Shown: piece after piece, positions 1 through 7,600 of the stretch
Position numbering within the stretch: position 1 is the first letter of the stretch
How the letters are laid out: each line of letters starts with the position of its first letter
Assembly (NCBI GenBank): GCA_009837445.1
Contig: VXTM01000047.1
Span: 136,437 to 191,157 of the forward strand
DNA: 54,721 bases
Direction of reading: 5' to 3'
DNA from: Acidimicrobiaceae bacterium
Lineage (GTDB): Bacteria > Actinomycetota > Acidimicrobiia > Acidimicrobiales > Aldehydirespiratoraceae
Position numbers and translations under genes: made by a program
The notes under the pieces: model-generated
Databases searched by the model: none
The model's input: the letters and a program-made list of their open reading frames with translations, nothing else
What the model was told of the DNA's origin: nothing

Positions 1-318
1 CGCCACCAGGCGTTCCAGGATCTCGGCCTGGAATCGCCGTACAACGAGTGGTGGTTCAAGCGGCCGTCCACCGACGACAAGATCACGACTCAGGTTCCCG
101 TGGACGGGTTCATTGACGCCCGCATCGAGGGACTGCTGGCCCACGCCACCCAGATCGACCCGGAGTCGACGTTCTGGTTCGGGCTGCCCGCCGAGGTCGA
201 GCGGTCGATCCATCCATACGACGACTACGTGCTTGCCCGGGGGTCGTGTCCGGCGACGCTGCCCGAGCGCGACCTGTTCGAGGGGCTCCGGCCGGAGCCG
301 GCCGGCGACTCCGGCTGA
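1..318 (+). CDS. mca: Mycothiol S-conjugate amidase Mca, C-terminal part (5' truncated by window edge)
   Basis: The gene is open from the first base and only its last 105 codons are present. The tail carries NEWWFKRP, a VPVDGFIDAR stretch, then LLAHATQIDPES and a WFGLP segment. This order is characteristic of the C-terminus of Mca/MshB-type PIG-L deacetylases of actinobacteria. Mca cleaves mycothiol S-conjugates, releasing a mercapturic acid for export. The zinc-binding N-terminal HPDDE region lies outside the window, so activity cannot be checked. A GTG start for the next gene follows the stop by one base, so the two are probably cotranscribed. Mca versus MshB rests on the tail pattern and is fairly but not fully secure. 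Confidence 0.75.
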   Translation, partial: RHQAFQDLGLESPYNEWWFKRPSTDDKITTQVPVDGFIDARIEGLLAHATQIDPESTFWFGLPAEVERSIHPYDDYVLARGSCPATLPERDLFEGLRPEPAGDSG

Positions 319-319
319 C

Positions 320-694
320 GTGGCTCCGGAGCCCCTGGACGAAGGGTGGCTGGAAGCGGTCGCCACCGCTCTGGAGGCTGTTGATGCTTCCGGCGCGGCC
401 GACGGGGTGGCCCAGATCACGGTGAGCGGCGCACCCGGGGGCGGGATCGCCTTTCATGCGGTTGTCGAGGCCGGGCGGGTGAGTGTGTCGACGGGACGGC
501 ACTCGCACCCGGACCTGGTCGCCGTATGGACTTACCCGGACTTCGTGCGGGCTTGGCAGGGCGAGCTGTCGGTGGAGGCCGCCTACATGTCGGGCCGGAT
601 GAAGCTCGAGGGCGACCAGGTGCTGTTGTTCGACGGATGGCGCCCGCTGCTGCGGTCGAAGGCGCTGCGGGAGGCTCTGGCCGCGCTCCGGTAG
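320..694 (+). CDS. SCP-2 sterol-transfer family protein
   Basis: A 124-residue protein read from GTG immediately after the mca stop. It has the alpha/beta layout of SCP-2-like domains: an amphipathic N-terminal helix, a strand ending in ITVSGAPGGG, a central strand with FHAVVEAGRVSV, and a C-terminal region with FVRAWQGELSVEAAYMSGRM and KLEGD. The pattern of a basic step followed by 'KLEGD' before the last helix is typical of the family. Such proteins bind acyl-CoAs or other lipids in the cytoplasm; the ligand here is unknown. It probably shares a transcript with mca. The stop lies 6 bp from the stop of the convergent deacetylase-like gene. Confidence 0.75.
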   Translation: MAPEPLDEGWLEAVATALEAVDASGAADGVAQITVSGAPGGGIAFHAVVEAGRVSVSTGRHSHPDLVAVWTYPDFVRAWQGELSVEAAYMSGRMKLEGDQVLLFDGWRPLLRSKALREALAALR

Positions 695-700
695 TCCCCG

Positions 701-1540
701 TCAGATCCGGTGCCGGGCCCTCCTCTGCGCGCTGCGCAGAGCGAGGTATCCGACCGCGACGGCGCCGGATCGCTCGATCAGGTCGGTCATCTCGCGGGAC
801 AGGGCCAGTGCCAGGTCGTCGACCCGTCCGCTCGCGGAAGGATCGATGGCGTGGATCTCGGGCTCGTCAAGCGCCGGGCACAGCGACAGTTCGGTTACAC
901 CGGGCGCCAGGCCGGCGAGTTGCTCGCAGACGTGGTCCCTGGCGTCTCCTCGAACGAGCCGGAAGTGGTCGGGGAAGACGACGCCCTCGGACCGCGCCAG
1001 CGACCGGAACGGGAATCCGGCGTTGGCCTCGGCCTCGGGGCCCTCAAGGCGCACCGGGAGGTCGAATGACACCGCGAGGTCCATCAGCACGTCGAAGAAC
1101 TCCGGGCGCTGCTGCAGGGCGGCCATGTGAGTGGTGAGGTGGGTCACGTCGAATCCCCACAACACGGCTCGCTCGAGCTGGGCGCGACATTCGCGCCGTA
1201 CCTCGTCGAGGTCTGCATGGTCCCACAGATCCTGCAGGGTCCGGGGGAAACCACCGTCGCCGTCGAGGAGGCTCGGGGCGTTGGTGATTGGCCCCCACCG
1301 GAAGCAGTCGAGCTCGGAGTTGAGCGTCAGGTGGACCCCGAGGTCCTCGCCCCGGTACAGCTCGGCCGCGTGGCGGGCCCACACCCCTGGCATCACGATC
1401 GTGCCGGTGGTGGCCGCGCCTTCCCGCAGTGCCTGGTAGCCGGCGGCGGTGGAGGAGTGGGTGGTGCCGATACGGTCCGCGCTGACGATCACGAGCCTGG
1501 TGTCGGGGGGGTGCCCGAGGCGCTCTGCCAGCGATTCCAC
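701..1540 (-). CDS. ChbG/HpnK (YdjC)-family carbohydrate deacetylase-like protein
   Basis: A 279-residue protein with the YdjC-family order: an N-terminal beta strand ending in SADRIGTTHS, a GVHLTLNSE motif about 95 residues in, and a second histidine motif (THLTTHM) near residue 150. Family members are metal-dependent deacetylases of N-acetylated oligosaccharides or hopanoid-linked sugars. The usual paired aspartates of the ADD(F/L)G motif are reduced to one (ADRIG), so the metal site may be altered. The GTG start is supported by a -10 hexamer 7 nt upstream. Family assignment is good; activity and substrate are unknown. Confidence 0.7.
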   Translation of the reverse strand: MESLAERLGHPPDTRLVIVSADRIGTTHSSTAAGYQALREGAATTGTIVMPGVWARHAAELYRGEDLGVHLTLNSELDCFRWGPITNAPSLLDGDGGFPRTLQDLWDHADLDEVRRECRAQLERAVLWGFDVTHLTTHMAALQQRPEFFDVLMDLAVSFDLPVRLEGPEAEANAGFPFRSLARSEGVVFPDHFRLVRGDARDHVCEQLAGLAPGVTELSLCPALDEPEIHAIDPSASGRVDDLALALSREMTDLIERSGAVAVGYLALRSAQRRARHRI

Positions 1541-1547
1541 AGCCTTG

Positions 1548-1553
1548 ACGGTA
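1548..1553 (-). promoter_or_regulatory. -10 hexamer, probable leaderless promoter of the ChbG-like gene
   Basis: TACCGT on the minus strand ends 7 nt before the GTG start, so transcription would begin at or next to the start codon. No convincing -35 box or ribosome binding site is visible. Confidence 0.5.
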
Positions 1554-1603
1554 TCTCACTGGGGGCCGCACCTCACTCGAGGCTCGCAGTCAAGGAGCCG
1601 GCC

Positions 1604-2179
1604 TCAGCCCAGCGGAACGTCGGGGCCGCCGCAGTGGCCCCACAGGCCGCGGTCGGCTGCAACCGCGTCCGCCTCGGCCCGAGCGATAACGCTGGCGTAG
1701 TGGTCGTTGGGCGGGTAGTTCAGAGCCGCGGCGTAGCCCGCTACCACGAGTTCCAGGTTGACGAAGAGGCCGTCGCGGGATCGCACCACGTAGCCGAGGA
1801 GACGCTGGTAGGCGTCCCGGGTCTCAACGTCGCGCACAAGGGTGACCTCGGTGCCTTCGGGGAGCACGGCCTCGAGATGCAGCGACGCCTCCTTGCCGAA
1901 GCACTGCACCGGGCGGGTGGGCGCCACCGACTCGGGGGCGTCGATACCGATGAGGCGCACCGTCTCCTGACGACCGCCTACCAGTACGTCGATGGTGTCT
2001 CCGTCCACAACCCGCTCGACGGTGGCGTTGGGAGCCCACCGGTGCCCGTCGTCCGTGCCGACCTGCACCTCCCCGCCCGTCGTGTCTACTACTGGAGGGG
2101 TGCCGCATGAGCTGACGAGTACCAGCACGAGCACTCCCGTCCAATGGCACCAATGCAGCGATCCACAGTTACTCCCCAT
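1604..2179 (-). CDS. Secreted thermonuclease (SNase)-family lipoprotein
   Basis: A 191-residue protein read from ATG at 2179, 10 nt after a good GGAGG site. A longer in-frame reading to 2269 lacks support. The N-terminus is a lipoprotein signal: a hydrophobic LVLVLVSSC stretch with the lipobox cysteine about 25 residues in. The mature part has the SNase OB fold: VERVVDGDTIDV, VRLIGIDAPES (with the catalytic-type Asp and Arg positions), a Glu/Arg-containing central strand, and YQRLLGYV followed by NLELVVAGYA. It is probably a surface-anchored, calcium-dependent nuclease for extracellular nucleic acid. The two 20-bp tandem repeats just upstream could be operators. Confidence 0.85.
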   Translation of the reverse strand: MGSNCGSLHWCHWTGVLVLVLVSSCGTPPVVDTTGGEVQVGTDDGHRWAPNATVERVVDGDTIDVLVGGRQETVRLIGIDAPESVAPTRPVQCFGKEASLHLEAVLPEGTEVTLVRDVETRDAYQRLLGYVVRSRDGLFVNLELVVAGYAAALNYPPNDHYASVIARAEADAVAADRGLWGHCGGPDVPLG

Positions 2180-2200
2180 AAAGCATGCTCCTCCGCGACC

Positions 2201-2240
2201 CATATGTGGAGCACTCGCTCCATATGTGGGGCACTCGCTT
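2201..2240. repeat. Two tandem 20-bp repeats upstream of the nuclease gene
   Basis: 2201-2220 and 2221-2240 are head-to-tail copies differing at two positions. Each begins with the palindrome CATATG followed by a GTGGRGCAC core. They end 21 bp before the nuclease start codon on the minus strand, inside the presumed promoter region, which suggests a binding site for a regulator (inference). Confidence 0.6.
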
Positions 2241-2300
2241 CGGCTGACGGTGGCACCCGGCCGGTTCACGGCCGGTGCGATTGGAGGCTCGCGCCCGGGA

Positions 2301-2495
2301 TCAGGCTGCGGCGGGGAGGTCGCCGCCGTCGACGGTAGCGACCTCTACGGGGGTGCGGGCGGCCTGCAGGGCTCGGCGGGCCCGGGCCACGCCGCGCCGG
2401 CCGATCTCGCACGTGGCGGAGTCGAGCTGCCAGGTCTGCTGAGAATCGGGCTGGCCGGCGGTGACGATTTCTATGAGAACCAGTTGATCGGACAT
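2301..2495 (-). CDS. Small hypothetical protein (64 aa)
   Basis: A 64-residue open frame from ATG at 2495 (GTG at 2501 is an alternative), divergent from the F420 oxidoreductase. The product begins MSDQLVLIEIV, has a TWQLDSATCEIGRRGVARAR stretch and ends with DGGDLPAAA. I do not recognise the family. It is listed because it fills a gap between two well supported genes, its N-terminus looks like a genuine beta strand, and its codon third positions are G/C rich like those of its neighbours. No clear ribosome binding site was seen. It could be spurious. Confidence 0.45.
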   Translation of the reverse strand: MSDQLVLIEIVTAGQPDSQQTWQLDSATCEIGRRGVARARRALQAARTPVEVATVDGGDLPAAA

Positions 2496-2533
2496 GTACA
2501 CATGATGGCCAGGGGGTGTGACATCCTTTCCGC

Positions 2534-3514
2534 ATGAGCCAGGCCCCCGCCCAGAGATACGGCATCACGGTCCCGTTCATTGGCCCCCTGCACGCCCAGC
2601 GCCCGCTCTTCGAGGAACTCGTCGACTTGGGCTACAGCGACGTCTGGTCGTCGGAGGCGAACGGCTTCGACGGCTTCACCACGCTTGCTCTCGCCTCGGT
2701 GTGGGCGCCGGCGCTGCGGCTCGGCACGGCGGTCGTACCCGCCTACACGCGCGGTCCGGCCCTCATGGCCCAGTCGGCCGCGTCGCTGGCCTCGGCCGCG
2801 CCGGGACGCTTCGTCCTCGGCATCGGCACATCCTCGGAGGTCATCGTCGACCACTGGAACGCAGTTCCGTTCGATCGGCCTTACCAGCGGGTGCGTGACA
2901 CGGTCCGCTTCCTTCGAGTTGCCCTGAGCGGCGAGAAGGTCACCGAGGACTACGACACCTTCTCGGTACGGGGATTCAGGCTCGGGATTCCCGTCAACGA
3001 GCCGGTGCCGATCTTCGTGGCTGCGTTGAGGGAGCGAATGCTGCGTCTCGCGGCCCGCGAGAGCGACGGCGCCATCATCAACTGGCTGTCGGCACCCGAC
3101 GCATCCCGGGTCTGCGGGATCGTGAGGGATGAGAGCCCGACGGCCGAGGTCGTGGCCCGCATCTTCGTCCTGCCCACGCCCGACCGGCACGCAGCCCTTG
3201 CAACGGGACGGCGGTTGCTGGCCGCCTACATCAATGTGCCGGTCTACCGGGCGTTCCACGCGTGGCTCGGACGGACCGACGCGCTGGGCGAGCACTGGTC
3301 CCAATGGGACGCGGGCGACCGGAGGGGCTCGCTGGAGAAGATCCCCGAACACGTGGTGGACGAACTGCTGGTCCACGGATCGCCCGACGAGTGCCGCCGG
3401 CACATCCAGCGCTTCATCGACAACGGGGTGACCTGCCCGGCCCCCATGGTGCTGCCGGCCGAGGGTGTCGACGTTTTCGATGTTGTGAGGGCCCTGGCCC
3501 CCTCCGCTCCCTAG
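2534..3514 (+). CDS. F420-dependent LLM-class oxidoreductase (Rv3093c-like)
   Basis: A 326-residue luciferase-like monooxygenase-fold protein. It opens with YGITVPFIGPL, followed by a DLGYSDVWSSEANGFD segment, LRLGTAVVPAYTRGP and RFVLGIGTSSEVIV. It later has VPIFVAALRERMLRLAARESDGAIIN, which is the usual LLM 'P(I/V)(F/Y)VAA' and 'DG' ending of the F420 pocket. The sequence resembles the subgroup typified by mycobacterial Rv3093c. It would reduce or oxidise an unknown substrate using F420. It stands alone between a divergent small gene and a convergent SDR, so context does not reveal the substrate. Confidence 0.82.
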   Translation: MSQAPAQRYGITVPFIGPLHAQRPLFEELVDLGYSDVWSSEANGFDGFTTLALASVWAPALRLGTAVVPAYTRGPALMAQSAASLASAAPGRFVLGIGTSSEVIVDHWNAVPFDRPYQRVRDTVRFLRVALSGEKVTEDYDTFSVRGFRLGIPVNEPVPIFVAALRERMLRLAARESDGAIINWLSAPDASRVCGIVRDESPTAEVVARIFVLPTPDRHAALATGRRLLAAYINVPVYRAFHAWLGRTDALGEHWSQWDAGDRRGSLEKIPEHVVDELLVHGSPDECRRHIQRFIDNGVTCPAPMVLPAEGVDVFDVVRALAPSAP

Positions 3515-3520
3515 GGTCCC

Positions 3521-4333
3521 CTAACCGTCCTCGGAGCCCAGCAGGCGTCTCTGCATCCTGCGCATGCCGTCCAGCCAGCGCTGCCGGTCACCGGCCCGGC
3601 GCAGCTCGTAGGTGGCCACCTCGGGGTGCGGCAGTATCAGGAACCGGTCCTCGCGTAGCGCTTCGAGGGTCACCGCGGCCACGTCCTCGGGCTCGATCAG
3701 CCCGAGGGCCCTCACCTGGTCGACGGCCACCGCACCCTCGTTCTCAGTCATCGGCGTTCGCACACCCTGGGGGCATAGGCACGAGACCCTCACGCCGTCG
3801 TCACCGTGAGTGATCGCGATCCACTCGGCCAGCCCCACGGCAGCATGCTTGGTGACCGCGTAGGAGGCGGTACCGAAGTTCGTCAGCAGTCCCGCGGCCG
3901 AGGCGGTCACGAGCAGGTGGCCCGATCCTCGCTCCACCCACCGGGGCACTAGGTGGCGGCAGGCGATCACATGGGCCATCACGTTCACGTCCCAGACATG
4001 GTTCCACTCGTCGTCGGGCCGCTCGACCCCACCGAGGTGGGAGATGCCGGCGTTGCCGCACCACAACTCGATCGGACCCATGCTCGATTCGACGTGCTCG
4101 ATCAGCGAGACGACGGCGTCCTCGTGGGTGACGTCGATACCGGCCGCCAACCCGCCTGTCCCGCCAGGTCCGGCCTCCGCCGCGATCTCGGCCGCTACGG
4201 TCTCCGCTCCGGATCCGTTGATGTCAGCCACCACCACCACGCTGCCGGCCTCGAGCGCGAGCGCCCTGGCCAGGGATCGCCCGATACCGCTGGCAGCACC
4301 GGTGACGACCGCGACCGCACCTTCGAGTTGCAC
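3521..4333 (-). CDS. Short-chain dehydrogenase/reductase (classical SDR)
   Basis: A 270-residue protein with the Rossmann motif TGAASGIG near residue 12, NAG at about residue 93, the catalytic serine in TASAAG and the catalytic pair in YAVTK. The C-terminal tail of about 40 residues is longer than in minimal SDRs and rich in Arg (RRAGDRQRW...RRMQRR). Substrate is unknown; similar enzymes act on secondary alcohols and ketones of lipids. It starts at GTG 4333 with a -10 hexamer 6 nt upstream. Its stop lies 6 bp from that of the convergent LLM oxidoreductase. Confidence 0.85.
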   Translation of the reverse strand: MQLEGAVAVVTGAASGIGRSLARALALEAGSVVVVADINGSGAETVAAEIAAEAGPGGTGGLAAGIDVTHEDAVVSLIEHVESSMGPIELWCGNAGISHLGGVERPDDEWNHVWDVNVMAHVIACRHLVPRWVERGSGHLLVTASAAGLLTNFGTASYAVTKHAAVGLAEWIAITHGDDGVRVSCLCPQGVRTPMTENEGAVAVDQVRALGLIEPEDVAAVTLEALREDRFLILPHPEVATYELRRAGDRQRWLDGMRRMQRRLLGSEDG

Positions 4334-4339
4334 GAACCG

Positions 4340-4345
4340 ATCCTA
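4340..4345 (-). promoter_or_regulatory. -10 hexamer, probable leaderless promoter of the SDR
   Basis: TAGGAT on the minus strand, 6 nt before GTG 4333. This spacing places the transcription start on the start codon. Confidence 0.5.
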
Positions 4346-4401
4346 GTGATGCTCCCGAGCGTGACGCCCCGGCGCAGCCGGCATCTCCCGAGTTCGGCCT
4401 C

Positions 4402-4932
4402 TTAGCGCAGCAGCCGGCGGGCAATAGCGCCGAGCACGGCTCCGACCGCCATGCCCGCGGTCACGTCGCTGGCGTGATGGATGCGCACATGGATCCGGCT
4501 GAGCGCCACGACCAGGGCCAGGGCGTAGTACGCGGGGGCCCAGGGGCTGCGGCGCGACAGCAGCGAGGCGGCCACCATGGCCGCGCTGGCGTGTCCGCTG
4601 GGGAAGCTGCTGGTGAGCGGCTGGCGCAGCGAATGGGGCCGCGGCCCCTTGAATACCGGTCGGCGGCGCCCGAAGATCGTCTTGATGACGCCGTTGACCA
4701 GCGCGGCCTCCCCCAAGAGGGCCACGCCCAGCTGCCAGGCGGGGCGAGCGTCCCGGCGTACCGCGGCCTGCGCCGCCCCCAACGCGTACCAGAGCATCGA
4801 GTGGTTGGCCGCCTCCGATGCGGAGTACATGAGACGGTCGAGCACGGGCCTGTCCCTGAGCCGGCGGTCCCACCACTCGTCGATGGCCTGGTCGATGTCG
4901 TCGATGTTCTCGGCGCCGGATCCCATGGTCAC
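4402..4932 (-). CDS. PAP2-family membrane phosphatase
   Basis: A 176-residue phosphatidic-acid-phosphatase type 2 protein with all three signature motifs: KTIFGRRRP (K-x6-RP), FPSGHAS (PSGH) and SRIHVRIHHASD (SR-x5-H-x3-D). Hydrophobic helices flank the motifs, placing the active site at the membrane. Likely substrates are undecaprenyl or decaprenyl phosphate/pyrophosphate intermediates or lipid phosphates. A GTG at 4932 overlaps the stop of the upstream VanW-family gene (GTGA); ATG at 4926 is an alternative. The overlap indicates translational coupling with VanW and suggests a shared role in the cell envelope. Confidence 0.88.
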   Translation of the reverse strand: MTMGSGAENIDDIDQAIDEWWDRRLRDRPVLDRLMYSASEAANHSMLWYALGAAQAAVRRDARPAWQLGVALLGEAALVNGVIKTIFGRRRPVFKGPRPHSLRQPLTSSFPSGHASAAMVAASLLSRRSPWAPAYYALALVVALSRIHVRIHHASDVTAGMAVGAVLGAIARRLLR

Positions 4933-6794
4933 TCGTCAGGGATGGTCGTGGCAGGGGCGCTGCCGGTCTCGTCGCCGCGGCTGCCGGTCTCGCCCTGCTG
5001 GGAGTCGCCGCTGTTGCCGATGGGCTCGAGCTGGTCGCTCCCGCCCCCACCCGCTCCCTGGTACTCGCTCTCCTCGGGAGGGACGGTCGACTCCGGCGCG
5101 ATGGTCGTCGTGGTGGTGGTTGTTGTGGTGACCGACGGGGTTCCGTCACAGTTGAGGCCCTCGGGGCGGTACAGGGCCCGCACCGTGTCGGTCTCGCTCC
5201 GCCCGTCCTCGGGCCAGGTCCGGGTGCGCTCGGTGACCACCCGGGTACACGACGTCCCCCGGGGTTGGGACCACTGGTTGGTCTGCTCGGCCAGGACCCA
5301 GGGGGTCGAGTAGAGCCGCACCGTGATCGAGCTGTCGCCGGTGGTGGGCCACAGCATCACCCCGTAGGGCGTGTTGTTCTCGATTACCAGGTCGGGGGCC
5401 GGGTACGAGACGGTGGCCTCGCGCCCGTAGGGGTAGCGGCTGAGGTAGATCGAGTGGCTCTGGTAGTCGATGAAGTCGAGCCCCGCGAAGAAGGCCGCGT
5501 TGAACAGCGTGGTCGCGTACTGCGAGATTCCGCCGCCCACCGAGTCCACGAACACGCCGTCCAGGATCATCGCGGCCGGCACGAACCCGTTGGCGACCGT
5601 GCGGGGGCCGACGTGCCCGTTGACCGAGAAACGCTGGCCCGGCTCGATGACTACGCCGCGGGTCAACTCCGAGATGCGGGCGATGTTGATGATCCGATCC
5701 TGGCCTGGGGCGAACGGGGTGGTGAACTCGGCGACCAGGTCGGTGATTCCCAGCGACTCGGCCCACTCTCGCCCCCGGGGATGGGGCGCGGGGGCGGCCG
5801 GCAGCGCTATCACCTCATGGCCCTCGACCATCCCCGTCAGCAACGTGGCGAGAGCCGTCTCGTGACAGCACTTGAACCCGGGCGAGCCGTCAGCGATGAC
5901 GACGTTGCCCGCCTCGTCGAGACCGAAGGTGGCCGGGATCCCCTCTTCGCCAATCCCCACGAAGAGGCTGGCAAGAGTGTCTCTCAGGCTCCCGTCGAGG
6001 GTCACGTACGTCTTGTGCTGCTCGCCCACGAGAACGATGAACTGGCGCAGGGCTAGCTCGCCGATGCTGAACGTCTCATCGGTACCCTTGAGCTGGAGCG
6101 AGACCCCGCCGGCGGTGATGCTGTTGGCCTTCTCAGCCAGAGCCGTGGCCAGTGCTACCGCGATCGGATCGGCCGGCTCCATGCCGCCGACCGGAACCTC
6201 GACCACAACCGTGCCGCCCACATTCCGGAGCACGGCCTCCTCCAGCCGCTGGGCCAGCAGCTCCATGTCGGGCACCGGCACGTCGGTGCTCAACACCGGC
6301 CGCCAGGCTCCATCGACGAGCTCGATCCGGGGGGTCTCCGGATCGGTGTAGGGGTCGACGGTGTTGGCCAGCGTGCCCAGGTCGGTCGTGACCGCGAGAT
6401 CCACATCCCGGCTGGCGAACAGGTCGTAGAGCCATGCCGCCGGCCGCACGACTGGCGGGGGAGGGTTGTCGGCCTCGGCGAGGGTCCGCTCCGCGTCCAC
6501 GGAGATTCCCAGATCGGCGGCGGTCACGGTGATGGTCTGATCCAGGAACTGCAGCTCGACGGTGGTCTCGGCCACCTCCTGGACGACCGGTTCGAGCGCG
6601 GTGACCGCCTCCTCGGGTTCCAGCCCCCCGATGTCCACACCGGCCACGACCGCGCCCTCGCGGATCTCGGAGTCCTGGCCCGACTCGTACACCTGCCACC
6701 CGACGATCAGGGCGGCTAGGGCCACCGCGAGCCCGACCATGACCTGCCACAGCCGCGAGTACCGGACATCGGGCCGCCGCGGCCGTCTCAGCAC
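4929..6794 (-). CDS. VanW-family protein with peptidoglycan-binding-like domains
   Basis: A 621-residue membrane-anchored protein. A short basic tail precedes one transmembrane helix (about residues 17-36). Two YoaR/PG_binding_4-type modules follow, one beginning AGVDIGGLEPEEAV. The VanW domain lies at about residues 350-500 and includes FSVNGHVGPRT, DGVFVDSVGGGISQYATTLFN, YGREATVSY and NTPYGVMLW. The last ~70 residues are Thr/Pro/Gly/Glu-rich and probably unstructured. Homologues are implicated in wall binding, but the molecular role is unknown. The GTG start has a -10 hexamer 6 nt upstream, and the gene overlaps the PAP2 phosphatase gene. Confidence 0.85.
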   Translation of the reverse strand: MLRRPRRPDVRYSRLWQVMVGLAVALAALIVGWQVYESGQDSEIREGAVVAGVDIGGLEPEEAVTALEPVVQEVAETTVELQFLDQTITVTAADLGISVDAERTLAEADNPPPPVVRPAAWLYDLFASRDVDLAVTTDLGTLANTVDPYTDPETPRIELVDGAWRPVLSTDVPVPDMELLAQRLEEAVLRNVGGTVVVEVPVGGMEPADPIAVALATALAEKANSITAGGVSLQLKGTDETFSIGELALRQFIVLVGEQHKTYVTLDGSLRDTLASLFVGIGEEGIPATFGLDEAGNVVIADGSPGFKCCHETALATLLTGMVEGHEVIALPAAPAPHPRGREWAESLGITDLVAEFTTPFAPGQDRIINIARISELTRGVVIEPGQRFSVNGHVGPRTVANGFVPAAMILDGVFVDSVGGGISQYATTLFNAAFFAGLDFIDYQSHSIYLSRYPYGREATVSYPAPDLVIENNTPYGVMLWPTTGDSSITVRLYSTPWVLAEQTNQWSQPRGTSCTRVVTERTRTWPEDGRSETDTVRALYRPEGLNCDGTPSVTTTTTTTTTIAPESTVPPEESEYQGAGGGGSDQLEPIGNSGDSQQGETGSRGDETGSAPATTIPDE

Positions 6795-6800
6795 GATTCG

Positions 6801-6806
6801 AGGGTA
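6801..6806 (-). promoter_or_regulatory. -10 hexamer, probable leaderless promoter of the VanW-PAP2 operon
   Basis: TACCCT on the minus strand, 6 nt before GTG 6794; it would drive the VanW and PAP2 genes together. Confidence 0.5.
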
Positions 6807-6851
6807 CTCGCACCCGGTGACGGCACCGGACCTCGTTCTTGGCAGCGAGGG

Positions 6852-7520
6852 TCAGAACAAGCGGAGTTCCGGGGACTCGATGCCGCGCAGCTCGTCGTAG
6901 TCCACCTCAACGCAGTCGATGGCACGGTCGGCCGCGAGCACCCTGGCCTGGGGCTTGATGGTCCGGGCCACGAACACGCCGCGGACCGGCGCCAGGCTCG
7001 GGTCGGCGTTCAGGTAGTGCAGGTACCGTGTCAGCTGCTCCACGCCGTCGATCTCGCCGTTGCGTTTCACCTCCACTGCCACCGCCGCGCCCGATGCGTC
7101 GCGGCACAGCAGGTCCACGGGGCCGATCGCGGTGGGGAACTCCCGGCGCACCAGGGTGAAGCCGTCCTCGATGGTCTCGGGGTTGCTGGCGAGCAACTGC
7201 TGCATCTGGGCCTCGACCCCGTCCTTCTGGAGGCCCGGATCGGTGCCCATCTCGTGGGTGCTGTCGTGGAGGACCTCCTCGATCTTGATGGTGAGGCTGT
7301 CGCTGCGCCCGGGGGCCGTCACCCGCCACACTCCGGCCTCGTCGTCGATGGTGAGGCGATTGGGGGCATTCATCCAGTTGAGCGGCTTGTAGGCGCCTCC
7401 GTCGGCGTGGATGGCCACGCAGCCGTCGGCCTTCACCATGATGAGCCGTACGGCGGAGGGAAGATGAGCCTGCAGCCGCCCGTCGTAGTCGACGGTGCAG
7501 CGGGCGATCACGAGCCGCAC
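6852..7520 (-). CDS. nucS: Endonuclease NucS (MutS/MutL-independent mismatch repair)
   Basis: A 222-residue protein that follows mycobacterial NucS closely along its length. It starts [15 protein letters not shown], has KPLNWM at about residue 45, and [14 protein letters not shown] before the nuclease domain. The restriction-like catalytic residues are visible in GPVDLLCRD (Asp) and [13 protein letters not shown] (Glu-x-Lys). The extreme C-terminus, ELRLF, resembles the sliding-clamp-binding tail. NucS cleaves both strands at mismatches in actinobacteria and archaea that lack MutS/MutL. GTG 7520 is preferred over TTG 7529 because it matches the known N-terminus and sits 7 nt after a -10 hexamer. 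Confidence 0.95.
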   Translation of the reverse strand: MRLVIARCTVDYDGRLQAHLPSAVRLIMVKADGCVAIHADGGAYKPLNWMNAPNRLTIDDEAGVWRVTAPGRSDSLTIKIEEVLHDSTHEMGTDPGLQKDGVEAQMQQLLASNPETIEDGFTLVRREFPTAIGPVDLLCRDASGAAVAVEVKRNGEIDGVEQLTRYLHYLNADPSLAPVRGVFVARTIKPQARVLAADRAIDCVEVDYDELRGIESPELRLF

Positions 7521-7527
7521 CGCGGCC

Positions 7528-7533
7528 AAGCTA
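7528..7533 (-). promoter_or_regulatory. -10 hexamer, probable leaderless promoter of nucS
   Basis: TAGCTT on the minus strand, 7 nt before GTG 7520. The alternative TTG start at 7529 would fall inside it, which helps decide the start. Confidence 0.5.
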
Positions 7534-7600
7534 GCGTGCTCGCCGCGGCAGGTCTCGGCCCGCTGATTCTGCGTTCGCGGGGCAGTGGCATACTCTGCCG

